Source: Hungatella sp. UBA5385 (GTDB lineage: Bacteria > Bacillota > Clostridia > Lachnospirales > Lachnospiraceae). From it: a DNA stretch of 64,000 bases. The stretch spans positions 58,695 through 122,694 of the forward strand of contig DHOR01000010.1 in assembly GCA_002409995.1 (NCBI GenBank), written 5' to 3'. Positions 1 through 7,405 of the stretch are shown here, one piece after another. Under the pieces are notes generated by a model. It was not told the DNA's origin, made no database searches, and worked only from the letters and a program-made list of their open reading frames with translations. Numbering within the stretch: the first letter of the stretch is position 1; every line of letters begins with the position of its first letter. The position numbers and the translations under genes are program-made.

Positions 1-200
1 GAGGACCATAACCACCACCACGAGGACCATAACCACCACCACGAGGACCATAATCCCCACTATGAGGATCATTCTCCCCACTATAAGGACCACAACCACC
101 ACCATGAGGACCATGCCTCCCACCATGAGGACCATGCCTCCCACCATGAGGATCACGGTCACACCCATGAGAACCACACCCACCACCACATTCACGCCCA
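1..200 (+). repeat. Imperfect tandem repeat coding for the His-rich LarC linker
   Basis: Units of about 21 bp reading GAG GAC CAT (N/A/S)xx CAC CAC are repeated and drift in sequence across the stretch. The unit length is a multiple of three, so gain or loss of units would keep the frame and change the number of His residues. Confidence 0.75.
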
Positions 201-1158
201 CCGCAACCTGCATGATATCTACAAAATAATCGACCGCCTAAACTCCAGCGACAAAGTAAAAGCCAAAGCAAAGCACATGTTTGATATTGTTGCAGAGGCA
301 GAGGCGAAAGCTCATGGGCTTCCAATTGAGCAGGTGCACTTCCATGAAGTAGGCGCCATTGACTCCATTGTGGATATTATCAGTGTAGCAGTCTGCCTTG
401 ATAATCTGGGAATTGAAGAAGTGGTGGTTTCACCTCTTGCAGAGGGCAGAGGTCATGTACGCTGCCAGCATGGTGTCATCCCTGTTCCAGTGCCTGCAAC
501 TGCCAATATAGCAGCAGCGTATGGTTTGGAGCTTCAGCTTACTGACAATCGGGGGGAGATGGTAACTCCTACAGGGGCAGCAATTGCAGCTGCTTTAAAA
601 ACAAGTGATAAACTTCCACCGTCCTGCAGAATTAAAAAGATCGGAATGGGAGCAGGGAAAAAGGATTTTAAGCAGGCTAATGTACTGCGTGCCATGATTT
701 TGGAGACAGAGGCTGAATCCAGGGATCAGATGTGGATTTTGGAATCTAATATTGATGATTGCTCAGGGGAAATGCTGGGATTTGCAATGGAATTATTATT
801 AGAAGCCGGTGCTTCCGACGTATGGTATACACCTGTTTATATGAAGAAAAACCGTCCTGCCTATATGCTGTCTGTTTTGTGCAGAGAGGAAAAGGTAAAA
901 GAGCTGGAAGAGTTGGTTTTTATCCAGACAACCACCATTGGTATCAGAAAATATCCAGTGGAAAGAACAGTAATGAACCGCCGTATTGAGCAGGTTGAGA
1001 CAGACCATGGTACTGCAAAAGTGAAGGTATGTGAATATGAAGGAAGAGTATTTTACTATCCTGAATATGAAAGCGTCACAGCAATCTGCAGGAAAACGGA
1101 TATAGATTTTCAAAGCGTATACGATGAAATTCGTAAAAAAGCAACAGAACAACTGTAA
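1..1158 (+). CDS. larC: LarC, nickel insertion protein for the nickel-pincer cofactor (5' end outside window)
   Basis: LarC inserts nickel into the pyridinium dithiocarboxylate nucleotide that becomes the lactate racemase cofactor. The frame is open from base 1, so the first ATG visible (277) is internal and the N-terminus lies outside the window. The first ~75 residues seen form a His/Asp/Glu-rich linker made of EDHNHHH-like units, typical of the metal-binding loop of LarC. It is followed by a HFHEVGAIDSIVDI-like block and a C-terminal half that continues in the same frame. In some lactobacilli larC is split by a programmed frameshift; here no break is seen. larE follows directly, as expected for a lar operon. 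Confidence 0.9.
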   Translation, partial: EDHNHHHEDHNHHHEDHNPHYEDHSPHYKDHNHHHEDHASHHEDHASHHEDHGHTHENHTHHHIHAHRNLHDIYKIIDRLNSSDKVKAKAKHMFDIVAEAEAKAHGLPIEQVHFHEVGAIDSIVDIISVAVCLDNLGIEEVVVSPLAEGRGHVRCQHGVIPVPVPATANIAAAYGLELQLTDNRGEMVTPTGAAIAAALKTSDKLPPSCRIKKIGMGAGKKDFKQANVLRAMILETEAESRDQMWILESNIDDCSGEMLGFAMELLLEAGASDVWYTPVYMKKNRPAYMLSVLCREEKVKELEELVFIQTTTIGIRKYPVERTVMNRRIEQVETDHGTAKVKVCEYEGRVFYYPEYESVTAICRKTDIDFQSVYDEIRKKATEQL

Positions 1159-1191
1159 GCATTTCTAAATATGAAAGAGGAAAACCAATTG

Positions 1192-2010
1192 ATGTCACAT
1201 ATGAATGATTTGAAAAACAGACTGGAAACTCAGATGGCAGAGTATGCCAAAGAAGATATCTGCATTGCATTTTCCGGCGGTGTGGATTCCAGCCTTATAT
1301 TAAAAGCAGCAGTGGATGCTGCTGGGAAAACAGGAAAAAAGGTCTATGCAGTCACATTTGACAGCAGACTTCATCCCTCCTGTGATTTAGAGATTGCCAG
1401 CCGTGTTGCCAAAGAACTGGGGGGAATTCACTGTGTAATCTCAGTAGATGAGCTGGAACAGGAGGAGATTCGTAATAATCCAGTGAACCGCTGCTATTTA
1501 TGTAAAAAACATTTATTTCAGTCATTAAAGGAGTATGCCAAAGATCAGGGAGCCAGTTATGTACTGGATGGAACCAATGAAGATGATATGCATGTATACA
1601 GACCGGGGATTAAAGCATTGAAGGAGCTGGGAATTGAGAGCCCTTTGGCAAAGCTTCATATTACAAAAGCAGAAGTAAAGGAACTGGCTGCAAGTTATGG
1701 GATTTCTGTAGCATCAAGACCATCCTCCCCCTGTATGGCAACCAGAATTCCTTATAATACAAAAATAGATTATGACATTTTAGAACGGATCGGCAAAGGG
1801 GAAGAATTTTTAAAAAGTGTAATTAAGGGAAATGTCCGCTTAAGACTTCATGGAGATGTGGTAAGACTTGAGACTGACAGAGAAGCGATGAATGAAGTTC
1901 TGGAGAAGCAGAATGAAATCATTTCTAAGTTGAAAAATTTAGGATTTATCTACATTACACTTGACCTGGAAGGATTCCGGTCAGGAAGTATGGATATAGG
2001 GCTGGAATAA
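1192..2010 (+). CDS. larE: LarE, ATP-dependent sacrificial sulfur transferase
   Basis: LarE adenylates the cofactor precursor carboxylate and transfers sulfur from a cysteine. The PP-loop SGGVDS lies at residues 28-33 and DGTNEDD follows around residue 126. Three cysteines stand out: C101 and C104 (CYLC) and C181 (PCMATR). This resembles the LarE class reported to hold a [4Fe-4S] cluster rather than the single-Cys sacrificial class; that assignment is inference. The AAAGAGG at 1174-1180 is a good ribosome binding site for the ATG at 1192, whereas the upstream in-frame ATG at 1171 has none. It lies 33 nt behind larC in one operon. Confidence 0.88.
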   Translation: MSHMNDLKNRLETQMAEYAKEDICIAFSGGVDSSLILKAAVDAAGKTGKKVYAVTFDSRLHPSCDLEIASRVAKELGGIHCVISVDELEQEEIRNNPVNRCYLCKKHLFQSLKEYAKDQGASYVLDGTNEDDMHVYRPGIKALKELGIESPLAKLHITKAEVKELAASYGISVASRPSSPCMATRIPYNTKIDYDILERIGKGEEFLKSVIKGNVRLRLHGDVVRLETDREAMNEVLEKQNEIISKLKNLGFIYITLDLEGFRSGSMDIGLE

Positions 2011-2197
2011 GTATGTAGTTACATAGTTTTTGGGTAATAAATCGCATAGTGTAACTTGGCACATAAAAACTACCACTCAGTAAAAAAACAAGACAAAACA
2101 AAAATAATAATATAGAGTAGACACAGTATAACAGAAAGTGTTTATTATTAGCAGCAATCATGAGTGAGACATGTTATTTGCAGCCCAGGAGGTCATA

Positions 2198-2992
2198 ATG
2201 AAGAGAAAAAATCCAATACTTATGTGGATCATATCCATGGTTTTATGTTTGTCTTTTACATTGTCAGCATTGGCGAATTCATCAGGAGGAGTAACCGCTA
2301 AAACAGATGGATCAACTGATATAGTGGCAGGCGTAGTTGTAGATTATATGGGCAAATTAAAGTTTGTTGTACTTGACCGGGACACTCTGGAACCCATTTC
2401 TGGTGCTTCCATAGAAATTTACATACCAAGTATTGATCGCTATGTATTGTTTGGAATTACTGATGCTGAGGGCGCTTATGAATTGGATATTGCTTATGAT
2501 ATGAGCACAGTCGTAAGTAATGATTTTCAGGAAGTAGATGGAAATACGGTATTTCAAGGAGATTTACTTTATTTAACCAGTAACACTATCCAGTATCGTG
2601 CATATAAATCAACTTGGAAACCATATCCATATGCAGGAAACGTAGTACTGGATACAAAAGAAGTTCCTCAGGTAGTATATATTTATCTCTATAAAGATGA
2701 ACCCAAACCTACAAAACCAGGTGGCGGTGGAGGAGGTGGCGGAGGCGGCTCCAAAGATACCAACCCTCCTCTTGAAACAATTGTAGATGAAGAGGTACCG
2801 TTAGGAGAATTTCCGGGTACAGGTACAGGCAGCGGAATTCCTAAGACTGGTGTGGAAGGCGCAATCCAGTATTGGGTGGCAGGCCTTATTGCTTTTCTGG
2901 TGGCAGGCGGACTGTTGTGGTTTGTCCTGTTAAGGGATAAAGAAAAAGACAAAGAAAACGACAAAGACGATGAAAGCTCAGAGAAGAGATAG
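2198..2992 (+). CDS. Exported, probably sortase-anchored surface protein with prealbumin-like domain
   Basis: A 264-aa protein. The N-terminus has basic residues and a hydrophobic signal segment ending near ALANS. Residues ~55-100 (FVVLDRDTLEPISGASIEI...) look like a carboxypeptidase-regulatory or SpaA-like beta-sandwich. Ten consecutive glycines follow around residue 175. The C-terminus has an IPKTG motif at 214-218, a hydrophobic segment and a charged Lys/Asp tail, which is the layout of an LPXTG-type cell-wall sorting signal with a variant motif. The start at 2198 is chosen because AGGAGG (2187-2192) precedes it; the in-frame ATG at 2171 lacks a ribosome binding site. No sortase is in the window. 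Confidence 0.75.
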   Translation: MKRKNPILMWIISMVLCLSFTLSALANSSGGVTAKTDGSTDIVAGVVVDYMGKLKFVVLDRDTLEPISGASIEIYIPSIDRYVLFGITDAEGAYELDIAYDMSTVVSNDFQEVDGNTVFQGDLLYLTSNTIQYRAYKSTWKPYPYAGNVVLDTKEVPQVVYIYLYKDEPKPTKPGGGGGGGGGGSKDTNPPLETIVDEEVPLGEFPGTGTGSGIPKTGVEGAIQYWVAGLIAFLVAGGLLWFVLLRDKEKDKENDKDDESSEKR

Positions 2993-3037
2993 AACGTTTA
3001 AATTTACTGAGCTTACACGCTTCGTAGTAATAGATAG

Positions 3038-3084
3038 GACCGGGAATTCGGTATGCATAAAGCAGCTGAATTCCCGGTCTTTTT
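3038..3084 (+). terminator. Rho-independent terminator after the surface protein gene
   Basis: Perfect 12-bp inverted repeat (GACCGGGAATTC at 3038-3049 with its complement at 3068-3079), followed by TTTTT at 3080-3084. Confidence 0.9.
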
Positions 3085-3269
3085 GTGGAAAGAGTGCTAT
3101 TTGGAACAAAAAAACTGCCTTTCAGTTAAAATCCATGACAAATATCTGAGATTAGGTTAAATTATTAATAGAAAGAATCATTACTAATAGAGCTAAAGGA
3201 AAGAATGTTCCAAAGAAGCTCTTGCTGCTTATAAATGACAGAATTCATTCAACATGTAAGGAGGTACAT

Positions 3270-3503
3270 ATGAGTAGTAAAAAAAAATTATCTACAAGTA
3301 TCATTTCTATGATTTTATGTATAGCATTTTATGGTGACACATGGGCAGTTGAAACTATAGGATTTGAATCCATACATCCAGATATGGTAACTGGTGCGGA
3401 ATGGTATGTTCAATATTGGATTCTGGGATTTGCTTTATTCCTTCTGGCTGGGATTATATTATACTTCCGGATGGATGATGAGATGGAGGTGACGGAAAAA
3501 TAA
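3270..3503 (+). CDS. Miniature paralogue of the upstream surface protein (signal segment plus C-terminal membrane segment)
   Basis: A 77-aa protein with two hydrophobic segments. Its N-terminal IISMILCIAF matches IISMVLCLSF of the protein encoded at 2198-2992. Its C-terminal TGAEWYVQYW...FLLAG matches TGVEGAIQYW...FLVAG of the same neighbour. The whole central domain and the glycine run are absent, and the sorting motif is degenerate (MVTG in place of IPKTG). AAGGAGG at 3258-3264 fixes the start at 3270 rather than at the upstream in-frame start at 3222. It could be a functional small membrane protein or a deletion derivative that is still expressed. Confidence 0.65.
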   Translation: MSSKKKLSTSIISMILCIAFYGDTWAVETIGFESIHPDMVTGAEWYVQYWILGFALFLLAGIILYFRMDDEMEVTEK

Positions 3504-3582
3504 CATAAAACATAAATTGTATGAGGGGAGATCATACAGTTCATGGATCGTGAATAGTTGAAGAAAAAGTATAGTTATATAT

Positions 3583-3646
3583 AATGAGCTGTTACAGGGT
3601 AAATTAAGTAATTTTAATTTACGGCTGTAACAGCTCATTAGTTTTT
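3583..3646 (+). terminator. Terminator between converging genes
   Basis: A perfect 15-bp inverted repeat (AATGAGCTGTTACAG at 3583-3597 with 3625-3639), then an A and TTTTT (3642-3646). It lies between the + strand small protein gene and the 3' end of clpP on the - strand. Confidence 0.85.
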
Positions 3647-3648
3647 AT

Positions 3649-4242
3649 TTATAGCCTTTTCTCAATAATTGTATCAATCAAGCCGTATTCCAGGGCTTCT
3701 CTTGCAGTCATAAAGTTATCTCTGTCAGTATCTAAAGTTATTTCTTCTATGGATTTTCCAGTATTTTCTGCCAGAATCTTATTGAGCCGCTGTTTGCTTT
3801 TTTCCATATAGTCAGACATGATCTTAATGTCGCTTGCCTGCCCCTGAATGCCTTTTCCGCTGATTGCAGGCTGATGAATCATTATCTCTGCATTAGGCAG
3901 AGCCATACGCTTGCCTTTAGCGCCTCCTGCCAGGAGAAATGATCCAAAGCTGGCGGCAAGACCAACACAGATAGTAGAAACATCACATTTAATATACTGC
4001 ATTGTATCATAAATTGCGAACCCTGCTGTAACAGAGCCGCCTGGACTGTTGATATACAGCTGAATGTCCTTTGACGGGTCCTGTGCCTCTAAAAACAGCA
4101 GCTGGGCTACTACCAGACTTGCTGAAACATCACTGACTTCCTCACCCAGAAATATAATCCGGTCCGATAATAACCTGGAAAATATATCGTAGCTTCTTTC
4201 GCCTCTTCCAGTCTGTTCAATAACATAAGGTATGGTACTCAC
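3649..4242 (-). CDS. clpP: ClpP-type ATP-dependent protease proteolytic subunit
   Basis: A 197-aa serine peptidase. The catalytic triad is visible: S98 in GLAASFG, H123 in MIHQP and D175 in DRDNF. The INSPGGS loop is at 64-70 and the C-terminus carries the usual EYGLID motif. It starts with GTG at 4242, which overlaps the TGA of the upstream AraC gene (4239-4241), so translation is probably coupled to that regulator. ClpP normally sits alone or beside clpX; pairing with a small AraC protein suggests a second, specialised ClpP paralogue. The main clpP is not in the window, so paralogy is inferred. Confidence 0.9.
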   Translation of the reverse strand: MSTIPYVIEQTGRGERSYDIFSRLLSDRIIFLGEEVSDVSASLVVAQLLFLEAQDPSKDIQLYINSPGGSVTAGFAIYDTMQYIKCDVSTICVGLAASFGSFLLAGGAKGKRMALPNAEIMIHQPAISGKGIQGQASDIKIMSDYMEKSKQRLNKILAENTGKSIEEITLDTDRDNFMTAREALEYGLIDTIIEKRL

Positions 4243-4652
4243 GCTGCCAATCCACCTTCTTTCCTATAAGAGGTATATTGAGCTGACAGCATTGCTTTTA
4301 TAGTCAGCCTCGGCTGTTTTGGATAGAATACACCGTTGTTTCGATAGACCTGAGGGGAGCAGGCATAGAGTCTTCCAAATGCCAGAGTAAAAGCCTGCTG
4401 GGAATTGTATCCTGCTTCATAGGCAATCTCAACAATGGGGGTATCTGTGTTCACAAGCTTTAATGCAGCCTCAGTTAATCTTCGGCCCTGAATATATTTA
4501 TATATGGTACGGTCTGTGTGCTCGGAAAATATTCTGGCAAGATAAAATTTGGAATAGTTTAAGTCTTTTGAAATTGTGTCCAGACTTAAATCCTTATCCA
4601 GATTATCTTCTATATAGGATAATAAATTATTGAATACAGAAGTATCACTCAT
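4239..4652 (-). CDS. Small AraC-type DNA-binding protein, translationally coupled to clpP
   Basis: A 137-aa protein. Residues ~5-105 form the two helix-turn-helix units of AraC/XylS (LSLDTISKDLNYSKFYLARIF and IVEIAYEAGYNSQQAFTLAF). There is no effector domain; the C-terminal 30 residues are basic and resemble the linker that joins AraC to GyrI-like domains in other proteins, so it may be a shortened derivative. The stop overlaps the GTG start of clpP by 3 nt. Confidence 0.82.
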   Translation of the reverse strand: MSDTSVFNNLLSYIEDNLDKDLSLDTISKDLNYSKFYLARIFSEHTDRTIYKYIQGRRLTEAALKLVNTDTPIVEIAYEAGYNSQQAFTLAFGRLYACSPQVYRNNGVFYPKQPRLTIKAMLSAQYTSYRKEGGLAA

Positions 4653-4731
4653 AGTACATATTTCCTTTCTTTATTTCTGTCTGCTCTTTCTGCCATTATA
4701 TCATGACTATAAAAAACCGTCTTAATAGAAA

Positions 4732-5064
4732 TTGCACAATTATCATAAAAAGTATAATTACCACAAAGATATAATTATCTTTTTAGATCTGATTATGAGT
4801 GTGAATTACGAAACCGGTTGTGAGAGAATTGCCATGAGCAAGGAGGCAATTGCAGAAGATTTTTTTATAATCAGCACAGGTCTGGCAGGAGAGATTCTTC
4901 AGAAATTTATCAACTATAAAATTAAGTTTTCTATCTACGGAGACTTCTCAAAATATACCAGCAAGCCATTAAAGGACTTCATCTATGAGTGCAACAAAGG
5001 CAAAGATTTTTTCTATGTTGCTGATCAGGAGGAGGCAGTCAGCAGACTTTCCACAGCTCCATAA
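4732..5064 (+). pseudogene. Truncated DUF4180-family gene
   Basis: From about residue 18 the protein reads like the C-terminal two thirds of DUF4180 (NYETGCERI, KEAIAEDFF, GLAGEILQKF, GDFSKYTSKPL). The family's N-terminal ~30 residues are replaced by an Asn/Lys/His-rich stretch without similarity that I can see, and no ribosome binding site precedes the ATG at 4732. I read it as a 5'-truncated remnant, although expression from an internal start cannot be excluded. DUF4180 has no assigned function. Confidence 0.65.
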
Positions 5065-5229
5065 AGGGAAAAACAGTTGATTAAATCCAATGTTTTTCAT
5101 AAAATTTAAAAATCTAAAACAATTAGAGGGAGAAATGGAGGAAAAATAAGGATAAATGTTCTAATAATTTGAATTATTCTATACAATAAGAAAATTAACA
5201 AACAACTCAATTAAAAACAATAAATAGTA

Positions 5230-5258
5230 TTGACAAATATAATCTTCTGGGCTATAAT
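5230..5258 (+). promoter_or_regulatory. Consensus sigma-A promoter of the candidate noncoding RNA
   Basis: TTGACA at 5230-5235 and TATAAT at 5253-5258 are both perfect and separated by 17 bp. No start codon with a ribosome binding site follows for several hundred bases. Confidence 0.85.
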
Positions 5259-5264
5259 AAAGCC

Positions 5265-5757
5265 AGAAATACAGAAGATAAAACATATGTTAAACTCCTA
5301 AAGAAAAAGGAGTCAAGCTAAAAATCTAAGAAAAGGAGGTACAGTCCACCAGAAAGAGAATTTTCGCTTAATTATAATGAAAATTATAAATTAAGCAAAA
5401 AGAAAACCGATCTGCCGATGTTACTGACCTTATAAAATCTGTGAAATCTTAAACGCTATGAATTGGTTTTAGAAAAGTAGTACAAAAGAATCGTCCCCTG
5501 ATATATATGACGAGAAAGTATAGTCAGGAAGATCAGAAAATTTTGAGATACATATTTAACACATAGCATATATGAAATGTAAAAAGATAAAATTACAGAG
5601 CAGGTAAAGAACAACGGAGAAAGGGAAAATTTAATATAGATCTAAGTACAGAAGAAAAAAGTAAGTACTTGAGAAAAGAGGTATCAATTCCAATGGAGGA
5701 GATAGTATAGAAGCGAGTATCGGAAGGTAATAATAATCGATGCTCGTTTCTATTTGT
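5265..5757 (+). ncRNA. Candidate large structured noncoding RNA (about 490 nt)
   Basis: The stretch lies between a perfect sigma-A promoter and a terminator and contains no convincing reading frame. It is A-rich with many hairpins: 5294-5299 with 5308-5313; 5366-5378 with 5383-5396 capped by a GAAA tetraloop; 5644-5649 with 5665-5670; and others less regular. A Shine-Dalgarno-like AAAGGAGGT near 5333-5340 is not followed by a usable start. Size and style resemble the large ornate bacterial RNAs (ROOL, GOLLD, OLE), but I cannot assign it to one of them from memory. It could be new, or a divergent member of a known class. Confidence 0.6.
5710..5757 (+). terminator. Terminator at the end of the candidate noncoding RNA
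   Basis: A 13-bp stem with two G-U pairs (GAAGCGAGTATCG at 5710-5722 with 5738-5750), followed by a T-rich run. Confidence 0.75.
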
Positions 5758-5819
5758 TTTATTATATAGGAAAGTGCTTCTATCCTGATTGTGATCTAAA
5801 CTAATGATACAAACCAAAA

Positions 5820-5888
5820 GAAAAGATACGAAATAATGATAGCCTTATTAAATTCCGGCTAGTGTTATTTCGTATCTTTTTTTGTTAT
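5820..5888. terminator. Long bidirectional hairpin before the first sugar-uptake operon
   Basis: A perfect 16-bp stem (AAAAGATACGAAATAA near 5821-5836 with its complement ending near 5880) is extended inward by about seven further pairs. T residues follow on the right and A residues precede it on the left, so it could end transcription from both sides and insulate the operon that starts at 5950. Confidence 0.75.
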
Positions 5889-5909
5889 AGTTAGACCATG
5901 AAGTTAGTA

Positions 5910-5933
5910 ACGTAAAACTTTTCTTATTTACGT
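5910..5933. promoter_or_regulatory. Possible operator upstream of the binding-protein gene
   Basis: ACGTAAA at 5910-5916 is repeated in inverted form as TTTACGT at 5927-5933, directly before the AAGGAGG of the gene at 5950. Only ~55 nt separate the long hairpin from this gene, so its promoter and control site must be here; a weak TTGTTA-17-TAGTAA pair is at 5882-5910. Confidence 0.35.
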
Positions 5934-5949
5934 AAAAGAAGGAGGAACT

Positions 5950-7335
5950 ATGAGGAATATGAGAAAAGCAGCAGCACTTGTTACTGCAATTTGTCTGGCA
6001 TCAGGCATATTAACCGGCTGTCAGGGAGGGAAGACAGAGCCGGCGGCAACAGGAGGAGAACAAACAACAGCAGCACAAGCTACAGAAGCGGCGTCATCTG
6101 AGGAAAGCAAGCAGCCCGAGGAGGCAGGGGGAGATCAGGTCACACTGCGTTTTGCATGGTGGGGCGGAGATTCCAGACATGAGGCAACCTTAAAAGCAAT
6201 CGAAGTCTATGAAGCCAAGAATCCCAATGTGAAGATTGAAGGGGAATATCAGGGATATGACGGTTACTATGAAAAGATGGTAACAACCTTATCAAGCGGA
6301 ACTGCCCCAGATCTATTCCAGTTCCACCGTGACTGGGTGGCAGACGTTCAGGGCGCTAAACACTATCTGGCTGATCTATCCAAGCTTCCTGTAGATACCA
6401 GTACATTGACAGGAGGAGTCCTTGATAAATCAGGTATGTATAACGGAGAACCAGTACTATTTCCCTGTTCAGTAGGTGGTCAGGTAATTTATGCAAACAG
6501 TGAATTTGCAGAAAAATATAATCTGGATACTTCCAAGTCCTATACTTGGACAGAATTTATTGAACTGGGTAAACAGATTCAGGCTGCAAATCCGGAAGAT
6601 TATTTGATGACTGCAGATATTGATGTGCTCAATCGATTAATTATAGTTTCCTATATTGCACAGCTTACAGGCGGAAGTCTGGTAGATGCGGAAACTTATG
6701 AGTTAAACTTTACAGAGGAACAGATGACAGAAGCACTTCAGAATATATTGAATCTATACAGCTCAGGAACTCTGGAGCCCTTTGGAGAAAGTGCAGTTTT
6801 TGTAGGACAGATGGAACAGAATACCAAATGGGTAAATGGAAAAATCGGCGGCCTTCTGGATATTACAGGAGCCTGCTCCAAATACCAGGCATCAGTTTCG
6901 GCAGAAGTGATTCCTATGCAGATTCCGATTCTTGAAAATGCCAAATCCAGTGGTGTGGACTACAGCGGAAATATGGGATTCTGTATTAATGATAATTCCG
7001 CCAATAAAGAAGAAGCAGCTAAATTCCTGGATTGGATAGAAAATGATCCGGAAGCTATTCTGATCTTAACAGATACCCGTGGTTTCCCTTCCACAACAAG
7101 CGCTATAAACGCACTTTCCGAAAACAACTTAATGAACGAAACTCTGAAAAAAGCAGTGGAAATCGCAGAACCTAATTCCTTTTCCATTAATGCTGTCAGC
7201 TCCAACACAGAACTGGAGACCATCCGAAAGGATATCATTCAGGAAGTCATATACGGAGACATTACACCGGAAGAAGGAGCAAAGGAAATCGTGGAACAGT
7301 ATACAGAAGTTCTAGATGGATTAAAGACAAAATAA
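5950..7335 (+). CDS. Extracellular sugar-binding lipoprotein of an ABC importer
   Basis: A 461-aa lipoprotein. The lipobox LTGC places the lipidated cysteine at C24, after a typical signal segment. An Ala/Thr/Glu-rich linker follows to about residue 60, and then a family 1 solute-binding fold (FAWWGGDSRHEATLKAIEVYEAKNPNVKIE). It would deliver an oligosaccharide to the permeases encoded next. AAGGAGGA lies 5 nt before the ATG. The operon holds no ATPase, so a shared MsmX-type ATPase elsewhere in the genome is expected. The downstream GH28 and sulfatase genes suggest an acidic or sulfated oligosaccharide substrate. Confidence 0.9.
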   Translation: MRNMRKAAALVTAICLASGILTGCQGGKTEPAATGGEQTTAAQATEAASSEESKQPEEAGGDQVTLRFAWWGGDSRHEATLKAIEVYEAKNPNVKIEGEYQGYDGYYEKMVTTLSSGTAPDLFQFHRDWVADVQGAKHYLADLSKLPVDTSTLTGGVLDKSGMYNGEPVLFPCSVGGQVIYANSEFAEKYNLDTSKSYTWTEFIELGKQIQAANPEDYLMTADIDVLNRLIIVSYIAQLTGGSLVDAETYELNFTEEQMTEALQNILNLYSSGTLEPFGESAVFVGQMEQNTKWVNGKIGGLLDITGACSKYQASVSAEVIPMQIPILENAKSSGVDYSGNMGFCINDNSANKEEAAKFLDWIENDPEAILILTDTRGFPSTTSAINALSENNLMNETLKKAVEIAEPNSFSINAVSSNTELETIRKDIIQEVIYGDITPEEGAKEIVEQYTEVLDGLKTK

Positions 7336-7342
7336 ACTTTGG

Positions 7343-7381
7343 AAACGGGAATGTCAGGATTTTCCATACATTCCCGTTTTC
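7343..7381 (+). promoter_or_regulatory. Intercistronic hairpin between binding protein and permease genes
   Basis: A 12-bp perfect stem (AAACGGGAATGT at 7343-7354 with 7368-7379) ending in TTTTC. Such hairpins stop part of the transcripts or protect the upstream mRNA, giving more binding protein than permease. Confidence 0.7.
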
Positions 7382-7405
7382 TGACTAAATAAGGCAGGTA
7401 ATGAT

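Noticed and set aside
277..1158. larC starting at the ATG at 277 as a separate larC2-like gene
   Set aside because: The frame is open without interruption from base 1 and carries the His-rich linker, so the ATG is internal.
2689..2964. Open frame on the - strand rich in proline (opposite the glycine run)
   Set aside because: It is the mirror of the poly-Gly and charged tail of the surface protein gene; no ribosome binding site.
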